A stretch of 9,108 nucleotides of DNA. It comes from Planctomycetota bacterium (GTDB lineage Bacteria > Planctomycetota > PUPC01 > JABMSA01 > JAUWKK01). The translations under genes and the position numbers were made by a program. Below are positions 1 to 6,434 of this stretch, one piece after another. The DNA is taken from assembly GCA_030614245.1 (NCBI GenBank), contig JAUWKK010000090.1, positions 1-9,108 of the forward strand, read 5' to 3'. Below the pieces are notes generated by a model that ran no database searches, was not told the origin of the DNA, and worked only from the letters and a program-made list of their open reading frames with translations. Each line of letters begins with the position of its first letter. Position 1 is the stretch's first letter.

Positions 1-1628
1 ACAAGATCATCTTCGCGACCGGCCCGCTGACCGGTTCGCCCGCGCCCTCGGCGAGCCGCTACATGGTGATTACGAAGAGTCCTCTTTCGGGCACAATCGC
101 GTGCAGCAACTCGGGCGGCCACTGGGGCCCGCAGCTCGAGTTCGCCGGCTACGATATGATAATCATCGAGGGCAAGTCGCCCGAGCCGTGCTACATCGCC
201 ATCCGCGACGACGAGGTGGAGATACGCGATGCCAGGAAGCATTGGGGCGGGCTGGTCGGCAAGACTACCGACGCTCTGCGCGAGGAATTCGGCGACCCGA
301 GGGCCCGAGTGCTGATGATCGGCCCGGCAGGCGAGCGCATGAGCCCAATCGCCGCCGTAATGAACGACAAAGACCGCGCCGCCGGCCGGAGCGGCGTCGG
401 GGCCGTCATGGGCAGCAAGAACCTCAAGGCAATCGTAGTGCGCGGCACGAAGAAGATCAAGCCGGCCGACCCCGATAAGGCGAAGGAACTCATCAAGACC
501 CTCCGCGTGAAGATCAAAGAGCACCCGGTTACCGGAGAGGGCTTGCCCACTAATGGAACCGCCGGGCTGGTCAACGTCATCAACGCCGCCGGTCTGTATC
601 CTACCGAGAACTTCCAGAAGTCCTATTTCGACAAGGCCGAGCAGGTCTCGGGCGAGTTCCTTACCGAGAAGTTTCTCACGGGCACGGAAGCCTGCTACGG
701 CTGCCCGATCGCCTGCGGCCGGCGCACCCGCATCTATGATGAGGAAGGCGGCGGCCCGGAATTCGAGACCATCTGGGCATTCACGGCCGACTGCGGCGTC
801 AGCGACATGGAATCCGTCATCAAGGCGAACAGGTGGTGCAACGAATACGGGATGGATACGATCAGCACGGGCTCGACCATAGCCTGCGCGATGGAGATGC
901 ACCAGAAAGGGATAATCAAGGACGATGAACTCGGGGGCACGCCGCTCGAATTCGGCTCGAACGACGCGATAGTCGAGTGGACGCGCAGGATGGGCGCCGG
1001 CGAGGGGCTGGGCGCGAAGATGGCGCTCGGCTCCTATCGTTTCGCCGAGATGTACGGCGTGCCGGAACTCTCGATGTCCGTAAAGAAGCTCGAACTGCCG
1101 GCATACGATCCGAGGGCCGTGCAGGGCCAGGGCCTCCAGTATGCCACCTCCAACCGAGGCGGCTGCCACGTTCGCGGATATCTCATCTCGCCGGAGGTGC
1201 TCGGCTTCCCCGAGAAGATCGATCCACGCAGCATCGACGGCAAGGCCGTATGGGCCAAGGGCTTCCAGGACCTGACGGCCGTGATCGACTCGCTCGGCAT
1301 GTGCCTGTTCACTTCCTTCGCGTTCGGAGCGGAGGATTATTGCGAGCTGTTCAACGTGATCGTCGGCGAGAACTGGACCGTCGATGATATCCATGCGGCG
1401 GGCGACCGGATATGGAACATCGAGCGGATGTTCAACCTCGATGCCGGTATCGGCAAGGAGCAGGATACGCTGCCCAGGCGCCTCCTGCGCGAGCCGATCT
1501 CCGATGGCCCGGCAAAAGGCCAGGTGCACAGGCTCGACGAACTCCTGCCCGAATACTACGATATCCGAGGCTGGGACGAGAACGGCGTCCCCACGGAAGA
1601 GAAGCTGGCCGAGCTTGGGATCGGGTAG
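1..1628 (+). CDS. aor: Aldehyde:ferredoxin oxidoreductase (tungsten-pterin AOR family), 5'-truncated by window edge
   Basis: AOR-family enzymes oxidise aldehydes to carboxylic acids in the cytoplasm, passing electrons to ferredoxin through a tungstopterin and a [4Fe-4S] cluster. The frame is open from base 3 and the 20 codons before the first ATG (63) already read as AOR sequence (ATGPLTGSPAPSASRY), so 63 is internal and the true start lies left of the window. Numbered from that ATG, the cluster ligands are visible as CYGCPIAC (Cys211, 214, 218) and the fourth in DSLGMC (Cys414), which is also the family's DxxGxC pterin-proximal motif. GMDTISTG near residue 263 and the NDKDRAAGRSGVGAVMGSKNLKAI block near 101-124 are further family hallmarks. 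About 541 residues are visible against about 600-620 for whole AORs, so some 60-80 N-terminal residues are missing from view. The frame is intact to the stop at 1626-1628 and no key residue is lost. The aldehyde substrate cannot be read from sequence. The family call is very safe; the subfamily is not. Confidence 0.95.
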   Translation, partial: KIIFATGPLTGSPAPSASRYMVITKSPLSGTIACSNSGGHWGPQLEFAGYDMIIIEGKSPEPCYIAIRDDEVEIRDARKHWGGLVGKTTDALREEFGDPRARVLMIGPAGERMSPIAAVMNDKDRAAGRSGVGAVMGSKNLKAIVVRGTKKIKPADPDKAKELIKTLRVKIKEHPVTGEGLPTNGTAGLVNVINAAGLYPTENFQKSYFDKAEQVSGEFLTEKFLTGTEACYGCPIACGRRTRIYDEEGGGPEFETIWAFTADCGVSDMESVIKANRWCNEYGMDTISTGSTIACAMEMHQKGIIKDDELGGTPLEFGSNDAIVEWTRRMGAGEGLGAKMALGSYRFAEMYGVPELSMSVKKLELPAYDPRAVQGQGLQYATSNRGGCHVRGYLISPEVLGFPEKIDPRSIDGKAVWAKGFQDLTAVIDSLGMCLFTSFAFGAEDYCELFNVIVGENWTVDDIHAAGDRIWNIERMFNLDAGIGKEQDTLPRRLLREPISDGPAKGQVHRLDELLPEYYDIRGWDENGVPTEEKLAELGIG

Positions 1629-1650
1629 CTGTAAGCAGGCGAAAACGCCG

Positions 1651-1675
1651 AGCGGGGCGTACGAGGCGTCCCGCT
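1651..1675. terminator. Hairpin in the convergent gap after the AOR gene (possible terminator)
   Basis: AGCGGGGCG (1651-1659) pairs with CGTCCCGCT (1667-1675), giving a nine-pair stem with one G-U pair and a seven-base loop. It lies 23 bp after the AOR stop and 25 bp before the stop of the convergent symporter remnant, where a terminator shared by both directions would be expected. There is no T-tract after it on the + strand and only a short GTTTTCG on the - strand, so intrinsic termination is plausible but unproven. Confidence 0.35.
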
Positions 1676-1699
1676 GCCCAATGAAAGACCAAGCCGGCT

Positions 1700-2278
1700 C
1701 TAATCGACAGTCATCACAATCGCGGTTTGGCCGGGTGCTGTTGCGGCCTTGTCGGGTTTGGGGGCTTGCTTAATTGCGCTGCCCCTGCCGAGTATGGCTA
1801 CGCCGATTATGAGTATCACAATGCCGGCCAGTATCCACCTGATGCTCCGGGCGCTCGCGCCTTTCCATTCGCCGGTGCGAAAGCCGTGCAGATTCCCGAC
1901 GATGATCGCAAACGACATGAACGCCGGGTAGCCAACCGGGACGCCGAGATCCCCCAGGTACGGAAAACCCAACCCGAAGAAGAAGATGGCTCCGTCGTGC
2001 AGGAAGGCCATTACCAGCGCCAGCAGCAGCACGAAGCCGGTGCCGGGCATGCCGAAGTTCTTCCACAGACCCTTGCGGGTCAACTGAACGGCGCAGTAGA
2101 TGCATGCCGAGAAAGCCCCGCCCCAGAGGATGATAGCCGTTACGGCCACAGCCGATGCCCACGGCTGATTGCCTGCTTCTGTGGCCGCGGCGCCGACTTT
2201 GCCGCCATAGCTGGCGGCCAGGGCATAGCAGGCGCACAGGAGCCCCGACAGGACCGCGATAATAAGGCCGATAAGCAT
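1700..2278 (-). pseudogene. C-terminal half of a RhaT-like L-rhamnose/proton symporter (remnant)
   Basis: From the internal ATG at 2276-2278 this frame gives 192 residues with about five hydrophobic membrane spans (near 1-20, 42-62, 80-100, 113-130, 147-163). The pattern matches the C-terminal half of RhaT-family permeases: GLIIAVLSGLL at the start, then LHDGAIFFFGLGFPYLGDLGV and VPVGYPAFMSFAIIVGNLHGF, then GEWKGAS before the last span. Intact RhaT proteins have about 340 residues and ten spans, so the N-terminal five are absent. The frame stays open upstream to 2833, but that part translates repeat DNA into a hydrophilic, Cys/Arg/Pro-rich string without membrane spans. Only about 10-20 codons before 2278 (PEPETGTKKPK) might still belong to the gene. 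There is no Shine-Dalgarno before 2278. I infer a decayed gene cut by rearrangement near 2290-2340. A functional half-size transporter is less likely. The original substrate is unknown. Confidence 0.75.
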
Positions 2279-2429
2279 CTTCGGCTTCTTCGTCCCCGTC
2301 TCGGGCTCAGGCGGTTCCGCAACATTCCGCGGTCCCGAGGGGACAACGCAATCGGCTCGCCGAAAGCCCTTGGGACGGGCAACGACCGCCCTTGAGAATC
2401 CACAATCTCTGGGACGCTTACATCGCCAT
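2279..2429. other. Junction region between symporter remnant and repeat element; no gene seen
   Basis: This stretch connects the truncated symporter frame to the inverted-repeat element. Its - strand frame is open but encodes no membrane spans and no motif I recognise, and no ribosome binding site precedes any start. It probably contains the breakpoint at which symporter homology ends. Confidence 0.4.
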
Positions 2430-2608
2430 GGGTATGAGCCCAGATCGTGGGGTATCTTGTGTGCCGCGAATATGAGGATGTGTTGAAGGCTGGGTCTGGC
2501 GAAGAATTGCAGGCCGTCAGCCGCGAGTGTGAGGGTCAGCATCTGGTACGCGCGGGAGAGGTCCCGTCTCTTCGCTGCGAAGCCGCTGAGAGCCGGGGGG
2601 CATGTAGG

Positions 2609-2626
2609 CTGGGGCTTCAGCCCCAG
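2609..2626. repeat. Palindromic repeat unit CTGGGGCT-TC-AGCCCCAG (left copy)
   Basis: This is a perfect eight-pair stem with a two-base centre. It is the exact reverse complement of 2722-2739. Units built on GGGGCTGAAGCCCC are, from memory, common intergenic repeats in several environmental bacterial genomes; I could not search for copies. Confidence 0.75.
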
Positions 2627-2649
2627 TTGAGGAGCGAAGCAAAACGAAC

Positions 2650-2700
2650 CGCCCTGAAGGGGCGAAGGAGATGAACACATGCCGTGCCCCTTCAGGGCAC
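2650..2700. repeat. Paired CCCTGAAGGGG / CCCCTTCAGGG hairpins in inverted orientation
   Basis: The left hairpin CGCCC/GGGCG (2650-2654/2660-2664) and the right hairpin GTGCCC/GGGCAC (2684-2689/2695-2700) contain exact inverted 13-base cores at 2651-2663 and 2686-2698. Together they can form either two small hairpins or one longer stem. Confidence 0.7.
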
Positions 2701-2720
2701 AGTTATTATATTGTCCGATT

Positions 2721-2740
2721 CCTGGGGCTGAAGCCCCAGG
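2721..2740. repeat. Palindromic repeat unit CCTGGGGCT-GA-AGCCCCAGG (right copy)
   Basis: This is a perfect nine-pair stem. Bases 2722-2739 are the exact inverted copy of the left unit at 2609-2626. Confidence 0.75.
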
Positions 2741-2857
2741 CTTTACGCCTTGGCCGCTACGCGGCCAGCAATCAGCTTGCATGCGATTGCGGTTGGAAAC
2801 ACCCATTGCCTCTGGAGCACGGTTGGCCAGCATACCCCACGATCTGGGGTCATACCC

Positions 2858-3124
2858 ACGCTTGACGGGTGTAAATCGAGGTTACGGCTGGATTGCGCAG
2901 CTCCGTTTCGTCGCCCGTTCTGGCGCGGGAGAGGGGGGTCTTTGCTCTCGGCTTCGTTCATTTTTTCGCTCCTTGCTTGCGGAGGAGGGCCGCGACCCGC
3001 TCTACCGGTCGGTGACGGATGCTGTTCCGTCCGGCGTCTCTCTTCCACGTTCATCTTACATGAAGTACGGCGCCTTTTCCACTTTTCGCACAGCACAATT
3101 ATCGTCGCACATCGCCGGGCAATA
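2858..3124. other. Non-coding stretch upstream of the ABC operon, hairpin-bearing
   Basis: Frames through here give only low-complexity, Arg/Pro/Ser-rich translations with no domain, and no start has a ribosome binding site. One small hairpin, GACGGA/TCCGTC (3014-3019/3026-3031), is visible. The + strand frame of the binding-protein gene happens to stay open through this region back to 2750, but that extension is not protein-like. Confidence 0.5.
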
Positions 3125-3133
3125 TGTTATACT
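3125..3133 (+). promoter_or_regulatory. Candidate extended -10 promoter for the ABC importer operon
   Basis: TGT followed directly by TATACT (3128-3133) is an extended -10 element with five of six consensus -10 bases. It lies about 70 bp before the first ATG of the binding-protein gene. There is no good -35 box at 16-18 bp spacing, so this is a weak prediction that relies on the extended -10. Confidence 0.4.
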
Positions 3134-3202
3134 CCGCCGAGAGCCGCATTGACCGGAAGGATTCAACAGGCACCCGCCGCACAGAGTGACCAACAGACCG
3201 CC

Positions 3203-4585
3203 ATGTCCGCTTTGAGTGATGATACCACGAAGTCGAATCGATTGTGGAGCAGCCTTTACAGGCTGCTGATTGATTGCATTGGCAGGCTGAAAGCCTGCCC
3301 CACATTTCTGCTGCTGGTGCTCTGCTGCGCCGGCTGCGGGCGGGAGGAGCCTGCCCAGAGCACGACTTGCCTGCGTTTCATGGCGGAAGCCTGGATGTTC
3401 GGCAAGTACCCGGTGCGGGAGGCCAAGGAACGCTTCGAGAAACGCCACAAGGGCGTCACAGTCGAGTTGATCAAGGCCCCGGCGGGATGGAATAACCGGC
3501 TTCTGGTGTCGATGATGAGCGGACGCAGCCATGCCGATGCCATTTTCTGTCCCACCGAAGACACCATAGCCGCCTGGGCGGCCCGGGACCTGCTGGAGCC
3601 CTGGGACGATTTCATCCGAGATCGACTTCCAGACGGGCGCGACACGTTCCTGAAGGTCTTTCTGGATGGCTCCAACTTGGGCGGTGTGCAGTACGGCCTG
3701 CCGATCTCGGCCGAGATGATCGCGATCTCCGTGAACAAGCGAATGGCCGCCGACGCCGGACTGCTTGACGCGAACGGCAAGATACGCTTTGCGAAGACGT
3801 GGGATGAAGTGTTCGAGTACGCGCGCCGGATGACAATCGACCGCGATGGCGATGGAAAGCCCGAAGTGATCGGCATGGCGATCAACTGGTCTTTCGGCGA
3901 AGGCGTGCTGTTGTCGGCGATCCAGGCAGCCGAGGGGCAAATCGCCGACGGCAACCCGATGAAACTGCGGCTCGACAGCCCGGTTGTCAGGAAGCTGCTG
4001 ACGCTGACGAAGGCCGGCGCGGACGAGGGGATCGTCACTCTGGCCTCGATGACCGACATAAACCAGCCTCGCAACGACATGAAAGCCGGCCTGGTGGCGA
4101 TGATCGTCACGGTACACTCGCGGTATCTCGAATCCGAGCAGACTCTGGGCAAAGGCAACGCGACACTGATGCCGATGCCGGGGCCGAATCTCGGCGGCAC
4201 CATCAGCACTACTCGCTCGGTTGTGATCCCGCGCAATTCCCGTGCAATCGAACTGGCGCAGCAGTTCATGCGGGAAGAGCTGCTCGCTCCGTACTTCTCG
4301 GCCTACGCGATGGAGAAGTTCGGCAAGCTGCCTTGCCCTCGGAAGGTTTTCGACAAGCTGAACGTGGTCGAGGCCCAATGGCTGGTCGAATGGGCGGGCA
4401 AGTCCAGCGGCCCGATCATGGCCCGGGACAGAATCCAGATGGCCGATGCGATCCGGAGGAATCTCCAGGCATACCTGTCGGGGAGCGTCGATCTCGATAC
4501 GATGCTCAACCACCTCGATGACGAACTGAGCAATATAGATATGCGCGACGTGCGCGAGATATTCTCCAAACGGAAGGCGAAATGA
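3203..4585 (+). CDS. ABC importer solute-binding lipoprotein (family 1 sugar-type)
   Basis: This is the extracytoplasmic substrate-capturing subunit of an ABC importer. From ATG 3203 it has 460 residues. A hydrophobic stretch TFLLLVL followed by CCAGC gives a type II signal peptide with the lipidated Cys at residue 45 (the -3 residue is Cys, so the lipobox is imperfect). The mature part matches carbohydrate-type binding proteins: AKERFEKRHKGVTVELIKAP early, then MSGRSHADAIF, LLEPWDDFI, YGLPISAEMIAISVNKRMA, KTWDEVFEYARRMT, and a late SVVIPRNSRAIELAQQFMREE. DRDGDGKPEVIGM resembles a calcium-loop-like insertion. The start is uncertain: 3203 has no Shine-Dalgarno and puts 30-odd hydrophilic residues before the hydrophobic core, while an in-frame CTG at 3287 would give a compact 432-residue preprotein beginning MKACPTF. 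A palindromic repeat (3281-3299) covers that point. The stop overlaps the next start (ATGA). The substrate is probably a sugar or oligosaccharide, but this is inferred from family only. Confidence 0.9.
   Translation: MSALSDDTTKSNRLWSSLYRLLIDCIGRLKACPTFLLLVLCCAGCGREEPAQSTTCLRFMAEAWMFGKYPVREAKERFEKRHKGVTVELIKAPAGWNNRLLVSMMSGRSHADAIFCPTEDTIAAWAARDLLEPWDDFIRDRLPDGRDTFLKVFLDGSNLGGVQYGLPISAEMIAISVNKRMAADAGLLDANGKIRFAKTWDEVFEYARRMTIDRDGDGKPEVIGMAINWSFGEGVLLSAIQAAEGQIADGNPMKLRLDSPVVRKLLTLTKAGADEGIVTLASMTDINQPRNDMKAGLVAMIVTVHSRYLESEQTLGKGNATLMPMPGPNLGGTISTTRSVVIPRNSRAIELAQQFMREELLAPYFSAYAMEKFGKLPCPRKVFDKLNVVEAQWLVEWAGKSSGPIMARDRIQMADAIRRNLQAYLSGSVDLDTMLNHLDDELSNIDMRDVREIFSKRKAK
3250..3299. repeat. Two adjacent hairpins, including GGCAGGCT-GAA-AGCCTGCC repeat, on the signal-peptide-coding end
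   Basis: CAGCCT/AGGCTG (3250-3255/3260-3265) is followed by the perfect eight-pair palindrome GGCAGGCT/AGCCTGCC (3281-3288/3292-3299). From memory, GGCAGGCTGAAAGCCTGCCCCAC-type sequences are dispersed intergenic repeats in environmental genomes. Here the unit lies in the reading frame of the binding-protein gene, just before its hydrophobic signal core. Confidence 0.6.
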
Positions 4586-5463
4586 TCGGACGCATTCGCA
4601 AGAGCATCGCGGCCTGGCTTTTCAGCGTTCCCGCGTTCCTGTTCATTGGCCTTTTCGTGGCGTATCCTATCGTCGCGTCGCTGTGGATGAGCCTGACGGA
4701 CTATCATCTGCTATACTCGGACGACCCCGCTTTCGGCGGGCTTGGGAACTACCGCCGTGTGCTGAATGACCGCTACTTCTGGATCGGCCTCAGGAACACG
4801 CTGGTCTACACCGCGGCCCGCGTGCCGGTTATCATATTCCTGTCGATGTTCCTCGCGGCCCTGATTCAGGCGTGCAAGCGGTTCGGCCGGCTCTGCCAGA
4901 CGCTGCTGTTCGTGCCGGTACTCGTGCCCGAGGCGATGGGTGCCGTCGTCGTCGTCTGGATGCTGTCCGAGAAGTTCGGCCTGGTCAATCATCTGCTGGG
5001 AATGGCCCTGGGCACGACGGTGACGCGGAACTGGCTGGGCGAACCACGCTGGGCGATGGCGGCCATCGTGCTGACGTCTTACTGGGGCATCGGCACGAAC
5101 ATCGTCCTGTTCAGTGCGGGGCTGGCGGGCATTCCCAAGTCGCTTTATGAAGCGGCCGCCGTCGACGGAGCCGGCCCGTGGGCCCGCTTCCGTGCGGTCA
5201 CGTTCCCTTCGCTGCGTCACACCCCGGGAGTCGTGAGCGTGCTCGCCATCATAGGCAGCCTGAAGGTCTTCGCTCTGCCATACATTATGACGCAGGGCGG
5301 GCCGGGAAGCTCGACTATGGTGCTATACTACTGGGTCTACAAGAACGCCTTCGAGTACTACAAGCTGGGCTACGGCTGCGCGATGGCGTATCTGCTGGGA
5401 TTGATCGTGCTCGTGTTCGCAGCGGGCCAGTTGCTGCTGTCGCGGCGGGAGAGTCCGTCATGA
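4582..5463 (+). CDS. ABC sugar importer permease, MalF/UgpA type
   Basis: This is one of the two inner-membrane channel subunits of the importer, with 293 residues, normal for the family. A cytoplasmic start (MIGRIRKSIA) leads into the first span (about 11-35). Further spans lie near 71-96, 105-128, 160-182, 216-236 and 268-287, giving six. The YEAAAVDGAG block at 189-198 is the EAA loop that docks on the ATPase. GLGNYRRVLND and the MTQGGPGSSTMVLYYWVYKNAFEYYKLGYGCAMAYLL stretch (236-282) are typical of the MalF/UgpA branch. The start codon overlaps the stop of the binding-protein gene (ATGA at 4582-4585) and the gene's own stop overlaps the next start, which implies translational coupling. 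It is clearly transcribed with its neighbours. The start is well supported by the overlap; the substrate is not identifiable. Confidence 0.95.
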   Translation: MIGRIRKSIAAWLFSVPAFLFIGLFVAYPIVASLWMSLTDYHLLYSDDPAFGGLGNYRRVLNDRYFWIGLRNTLVYTAARVPVIIFLSMFLAALIQACKRFGRLCQTLLFVPVLVPEAMGAVVVVWMLSEKFGLVNHLLGMALGTTVTRNWLGEPRWAMAAIVLTSYWGIGTNIVLFSAGLAGIPKSLYEAAAVDGAGPWARFRAVTFPSLRHTPGVVSVLAIIGSLKVFALPYIMTQGGPGSSTMVLYYWVYKNAFEYYKLGYGCAMAYLLGLIVLVFAAGQLLLSRRESPS

Positions 5464-6299
5464 TAAGACCATTGTGGCAGCGGATCGGCGGCTGCATTCT
5501 GCTGAGTCTCTTTGCGGCCCTGTTTCTGCTGCCGCTGTGCTGGGTGGTGCTCACCAGCATCAAGCCGACGAAGGAGATATACGACGCGCAGAACTTCCGC
5601 ATCCTGCCCAGCCAGGTTACCCTCGACCACTATCGCCACGTCGTGGTAAAGATGTCCGACTTTCCCCGATACTGCTGGAATACGGCGCGTGTGACGGTGG
5701 TGACGATAGCGGTTGTGCTGCTGGGCAGTTCGATGTGCGGCTATGCCCTGGCACGTTTGCGGTTCTTCGGGGGCAAGAGCTTTCTGACGTTCCTCCTTAT
5801 TATAATGGCGGTGCCGTGGGTGGTGATGCTGATCCCCATATATCGCCTGGAGGTGGCCATTGGCCTGCTGAACTCTCTGCCGGGGCTGATCCTGCCCTAT
5901 GCGGCATTATTCATGCCGATGGCGATCCTGATAATGCGGGCGGCCTTCCTGGCCGTGCCCTCGGACCTCCGCGAAGCCGCCATGATCGACGGCGCAAGCG
6001 AATGGCGCGTCTGGTTCGGCGTCATGCTCCCGCTCGTCAGGCCGTCACTCACCGTCGTCGCCCTGATGACGTTCCTCTCGTGCTGGAAAGAGTTTACCTA
6101 CGCCGTCACACTCAATTCGCTGCCATCGGCCACCACGCTCGCCGTAGGCATCACGTACCTGCAGGAAGAAGGCCAGTCGTGGGCTTACGGAACGCTCTGC
6201 GCGGCGATAGTGCTATCCGTCCTGCCGCTGCTGATAGCGTTCGTGGCGTTCCAGCGTCAGATCGTCGGCGGCCTGACCGAAGGGGCTCTGAAGGGATGA
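5460..6299 (+). CDS. ABC sugar importer permease, MalG/UgpE type
   Basis: This is the second channel subunit, partner of the preceding permease, with 279 residues, the usual size. The MalG pattern is present in order: first span (about 11-32), LTSIKPTKEIYD, the SQVTLDHYRHV segment, spans near 76-96, 108-128, 140-161, 197-217 and 245-265, the EAA docking loop REAAMIDGASEW (171-182), and the late SWAYGTLCAAIVLSVLPLLIAFVAFQRQIVGGLTEGALKG end, where FQRxxVxGLTxGAxKG is the classic MalG C-terminus. ATG 5460 overlaps the upstream TGA (ATGA at 5460-5463), so the start is secure. A longer frame opens upstream at 5178 inside the previous gene, but it is not protein-like. No ATPase gene follows; a terminator-like hairpin lies 26 bp after the stop. 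The subunit presumably works with an ATPase encoded elsewhere. Confidence 0.95.
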   Translation: MIRPLWQRIGGCILLSLFAALFLLPLCWVVLTSIKPTKEIYDAQNFRILPSQVTLDHYRHVVVKMSDFPRYCWNTARVTVVTIAVVLLGSSMCGYALARLRFFGGKSFLTFLLIIMAVPWVVMLIPIYRLEVAIGLLNSLPGLILPYAALFMPMAILIMRAAFLAVPSDLREAAMIDGASEWRVWFGVMLPLVRPSLTVVALMTFLSCWKEFTYAVTLNSLPSATTLAVGITYLQEEGQSWAYGTLCAAIVLSVLPLLIAFVAFQRQIVGGLTEGALKG

Positions 6300-6325
6300 C
6301 CCGGCCGGGCGCCCGGCATCTCCAC

Positions 6326-6351
6326 GGCCCGCACGGTGAAAAGTGCGGGCC
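6326..6351 (+). terminator. Strong hairpin ending the ABC importer operon
   Basis: GGCCCGCAC (6326-6334) and GTGCGGGCC (6343-6351) form a perfect nine-pair GC-rich stem around an eight-base loop, 26 bp after the last permease stop. The following bases (AGTATTCCTTGTTC) are only moderately T-rich, so it is a non-classical intrinsic terminator candidate. Its position, between an operon end and a new promoter, supports the call. Confidence 0.6.
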
Positions 6352-6365
6352 AGTATTCCTTGTTC

Positions 6366-6394
6366 AAAAAAAAACAGAAAAAAAACAGAAAAAA
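6366..6394 (+). promoter_or_regulatory. Three phased A-tracts (UP-element-like / bent DNA)
   Basis: Runs of nine, eight and six A (6366-6374, 6378-6385, 6389-6394) are separated by CAG twice, so the tracts repeat about every 11-12 bp, close to one helical turn. They end five bases before the -35 box, which is where an alpha-subunit-binding UP element or intrinsic bend would lie. Base composition here is strikingly unlike the GC-rich surroundings. Confidence 0.6.
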
Positions 6395-6398
6395 GTCC

Positions 6399-6427
6399 TT
6401 GACAAACCGGTGCGCATGATGTAATAT
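6399..6427 (+). promoter_or_regulatory. Near-consensus sigma70-type promoter for the structured leader and propeller gene
   Basis: TTGACA (6399-6404) matches the -35 consensus exactly, and after an optimal 17-bp spacer TAATAT (6422-6427) is a four-of-six -10 box. With the A-tracts upstream this is the strongest promoter in the window. Transcription would start near 6434-6436, about 450 nt before the propeller gene's start codon, with no other gene between. Confidence 0.75.
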
Positions 6428-6434
6428 TCAGTAA

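Larger units (their letters stand above)
2430..2857. repeat. Inverted-repeat-bounded, palindrome-rich element of about 430 bp
   Basis: The outer arms are 2430-2455 and 2832-2857, which are reverse complements over 26 bases with a single mismatch. Inside them lies a second nested inverted pair: the 18-base palindrome CTGGGGCTTCAGCCCCAG (2609-2626) recurs as its exact reverse complement at 2722-2739, and GCCCTGAAGGGGC (2651-2663) recurs exactly inverted at 2686-2698. Further in, TGGCCGC/GCGGCCA (2751-2757/2761-2767) forms another hairpin. No transposase or other convincing reading frame is present. The symmetric layout suggests a non-autonomous mobile or REP-like element, or two intergenic repeat units inserted head to head. 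I see no clear target-site duplication. It lies directly beside the truncated symporter. Confidence 0.7.

Noticed and set aside
2609..2740. CRISPR array
   Set aside because: The repeats are inverted palindromes with irregular spacing, not direct repeats with uniform spacers, and there are no cas genes.
2279..2833. N-terminal extension of the symporter remnant frame to 2833
   Set aside because: It translates the inverted-repeat element, lacks membrane spans and does not resemble the RhaT N-terminal half.
2750..3202. N-terminal extension of the binding-protein frame back to 2750
   Set aside because: The region contains palindromic repeats and gives low-complexity sequence; a lipoprotein signal peptide cannot begin about 200 residues into the protein.
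3056..4513. Long antisense open frame (485 codons) opposite the binding-protein gene, and another of 337 codons at 3256-4269
   Set aside because: The translations are His/Arg/Ser-rich with no domain, and the opposite strand encodes a clear lipoprotein. They are shadows caused by GC-rich codon use.
5178..5459. Upstream extension of the second permease frame
   Set aside because: It lies inside the first permease in another frame and is Arg/Gly-rich; the ATGA overlap and MalG-like N-terminus fix the start at 5460.
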